Assembly (NCBI GenBank): GCA_003455715.1
Contig: DMQJ01000440.1
Span: 564 to 6,708 of the forward strand
Direction: 5' to 3'
DNA: 6,145 bases
Source of the DNA: Acidimicrobiaceae bacterium
GTDB taxonomy: Bacteria > Actinomycetota > Acidimicrobiia > Acidimicrobiales > Ilumatobacteraceae
Shown here: piece by piece, positions 5,788 to 6,145 of the stretch
Layout of the letters: every line of letters begins with the position of its first letter
Numbering within the stretch: position 1 is the stretch's first letter
Position numbers and translations under genes: made by a program
The notes under the pieces: model-generated
Database searches by the model: none
Seen by the model: the letters and a program-made list of their open reading frames with translations, nothing else
Told to the model about the DNA's origin: nothing

Positions 5788-6145
5788 CCGGCGACGAGCT
5801 TGAGGTGTTCGAGGCAGAGCGAGCGCGCCTGCACGCACTGGCGTACCGCATGCTCAGTTCCGTGGCCGATGCCGACGATGTGGTGCAGGAGACCTGGCTG
5901 CGCTGGGAGCGACTGGGTCACGGCGGTCGCTCCGGCGTGGAGCGTCCAGCGGCGTGGCTCACCACGACCGCATCGAGGATCGCTCTCGACGTGCTCAAGT
6001 CGGCCCGCCGCCAACGCGAGGAGTACGTCGGCCCTTGGCTGCCCGAACCGCTGCTCACGGGCACCGGCAGCGGCCGGTTCGCCGGTGAGTTCGCCAGTGG
6101 TCGATCGGGTCAGGGCGACCCAGCCGCAGCGATCGAGTGGGCCGA
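5784..6145 (+). CDS. ECF sigma factor, SigJ/ECF41-like, N-terminal part (3' end missing)
   Basis: 120 codons plus two bases are present before the edge; full members have about 280-330 residues. The protein begins MTGDELEVFEAERARLHALAYRML, followed by the region 2.2 core ADADDVVQETWLRW (28-41) and the promoter-contacting region 2.4 (RPAAWLTTTASRIALDVLKSARRQRE, about 54-79). YVGPWLPEP at 81-89 is the linker motif that marks the ECF41/SigJ group. Region 4 and the C-terminal SnoaL-like regulatory domain, which replaces an anti-sigma factor in this group, would lie beyond the window. The linker after WLPEP is rich in Gly and Ser (91-111). The ATG at 5784 overlaps the oxidoreductase stop (ATGA), with GGTGGG just upstream as a possible ribosome binding site. 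It probably directs its own operon from the TGTCACA/CGTC element at 4520-4546. The sigma factor call is firm; ECF41 membership rests on the linker motif, the neighbour and the promoter match. Confidence 0.92.
   Translation, partial: MTGDELEVFEAERARLHALAYRMLSSVADADDVVQETWLRWERLGHGGRSGVERPAAWLTTTASRIALDVLKSARRQREEYVGPWLPEPLLTGTGSGRFAGEFASGRSGQGDPAAAIEWA

Noticed and set aside
4561..5838. 425-codon open frame on the minus strand opposite the oxidoreductase gene
   Set aside because: It shows no domain and a biased His/Arg/Gly composition, and lies antisense to a clear FAD protein.

Overview
The window is high-GC DNA (about two thirds G+C or more by eye) with strong G/C preference at third codon positions, short gaps and 1-4 base gene overlaps. 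This, with TANNNT -10 elements placed as in leaderless actinobacterial genes, suggests an actinomycete. An acidimicrobial lineage seen in metagenomes is my guess, not shown by the sequence. The first 12 bases are identical to the 3' end of the Illumina sequencing adapter, so the left edge is almost certainly an untrimmed contig end.

Layout. (1) On the minus strand, an alpha/beta hydrolase (start at 1152) is followed, with an ATGA overlap, by the N-terminal third of a DUF2817 M14-like metallopeptidase cut off by the contig end. (2) Only 28 bases separate the hydrolase start from a divergent plus-strand pair, an AMP-dependent acyl-CoA synthetase and an M20 metallopeptidase/deacylase overlapping by one base. 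This divergent start region is a 44-bp near-perfect palindrome (1145-1188). It holds both start codons and, for each gene, a TANNNT element exactly at -12 to -7 of the A of ATG, as expected for two divergent leaderless mRNAs. (3) A 96-base gap holds a perfect 9-bp inverted repeat (4068-4089), followed by a small single-pass membrane protein of the DUF3592 type. (4) After 45 bases come an FAD-dependent amine-oxidase/desaturase-like oxidoreductase and, with an ATGA overlap, the first 120 codons of an ECF sigma factor of the SigJ/ECF41 type, cut by the right edge.

How the genes fit together. The first two blocks form a divergent set of hydrolytic and activating enzymes (ester or amide hydrolysis, peptide or acyl-amino-acid hydrolysis, CoA activation), plausibly for taking up and breaking down acylated organic compounds; the substrates cannot be read from the sequence. 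The last block looks like a self-controlled ECF41 unit. The gap before the oxidoreductase carries TGTCACA-N16-CGTC, which matches the target promoter I recall for ECF41 sigma factors. It is placed so that transcription would begin at or within a few bases of the GTG start of the oxidoreductase gene. That gene has no visible Shine-Dalgarno sequence, which also fits leaderless expression. Association of ECF41 factors with oxidoreductase, carboxymuconolactone decarboxylase or epimerase genes is known for the family.

No tRNA, rRNA, CRISPR array, insertion sequence or convincing intrinsic terminator was seen.
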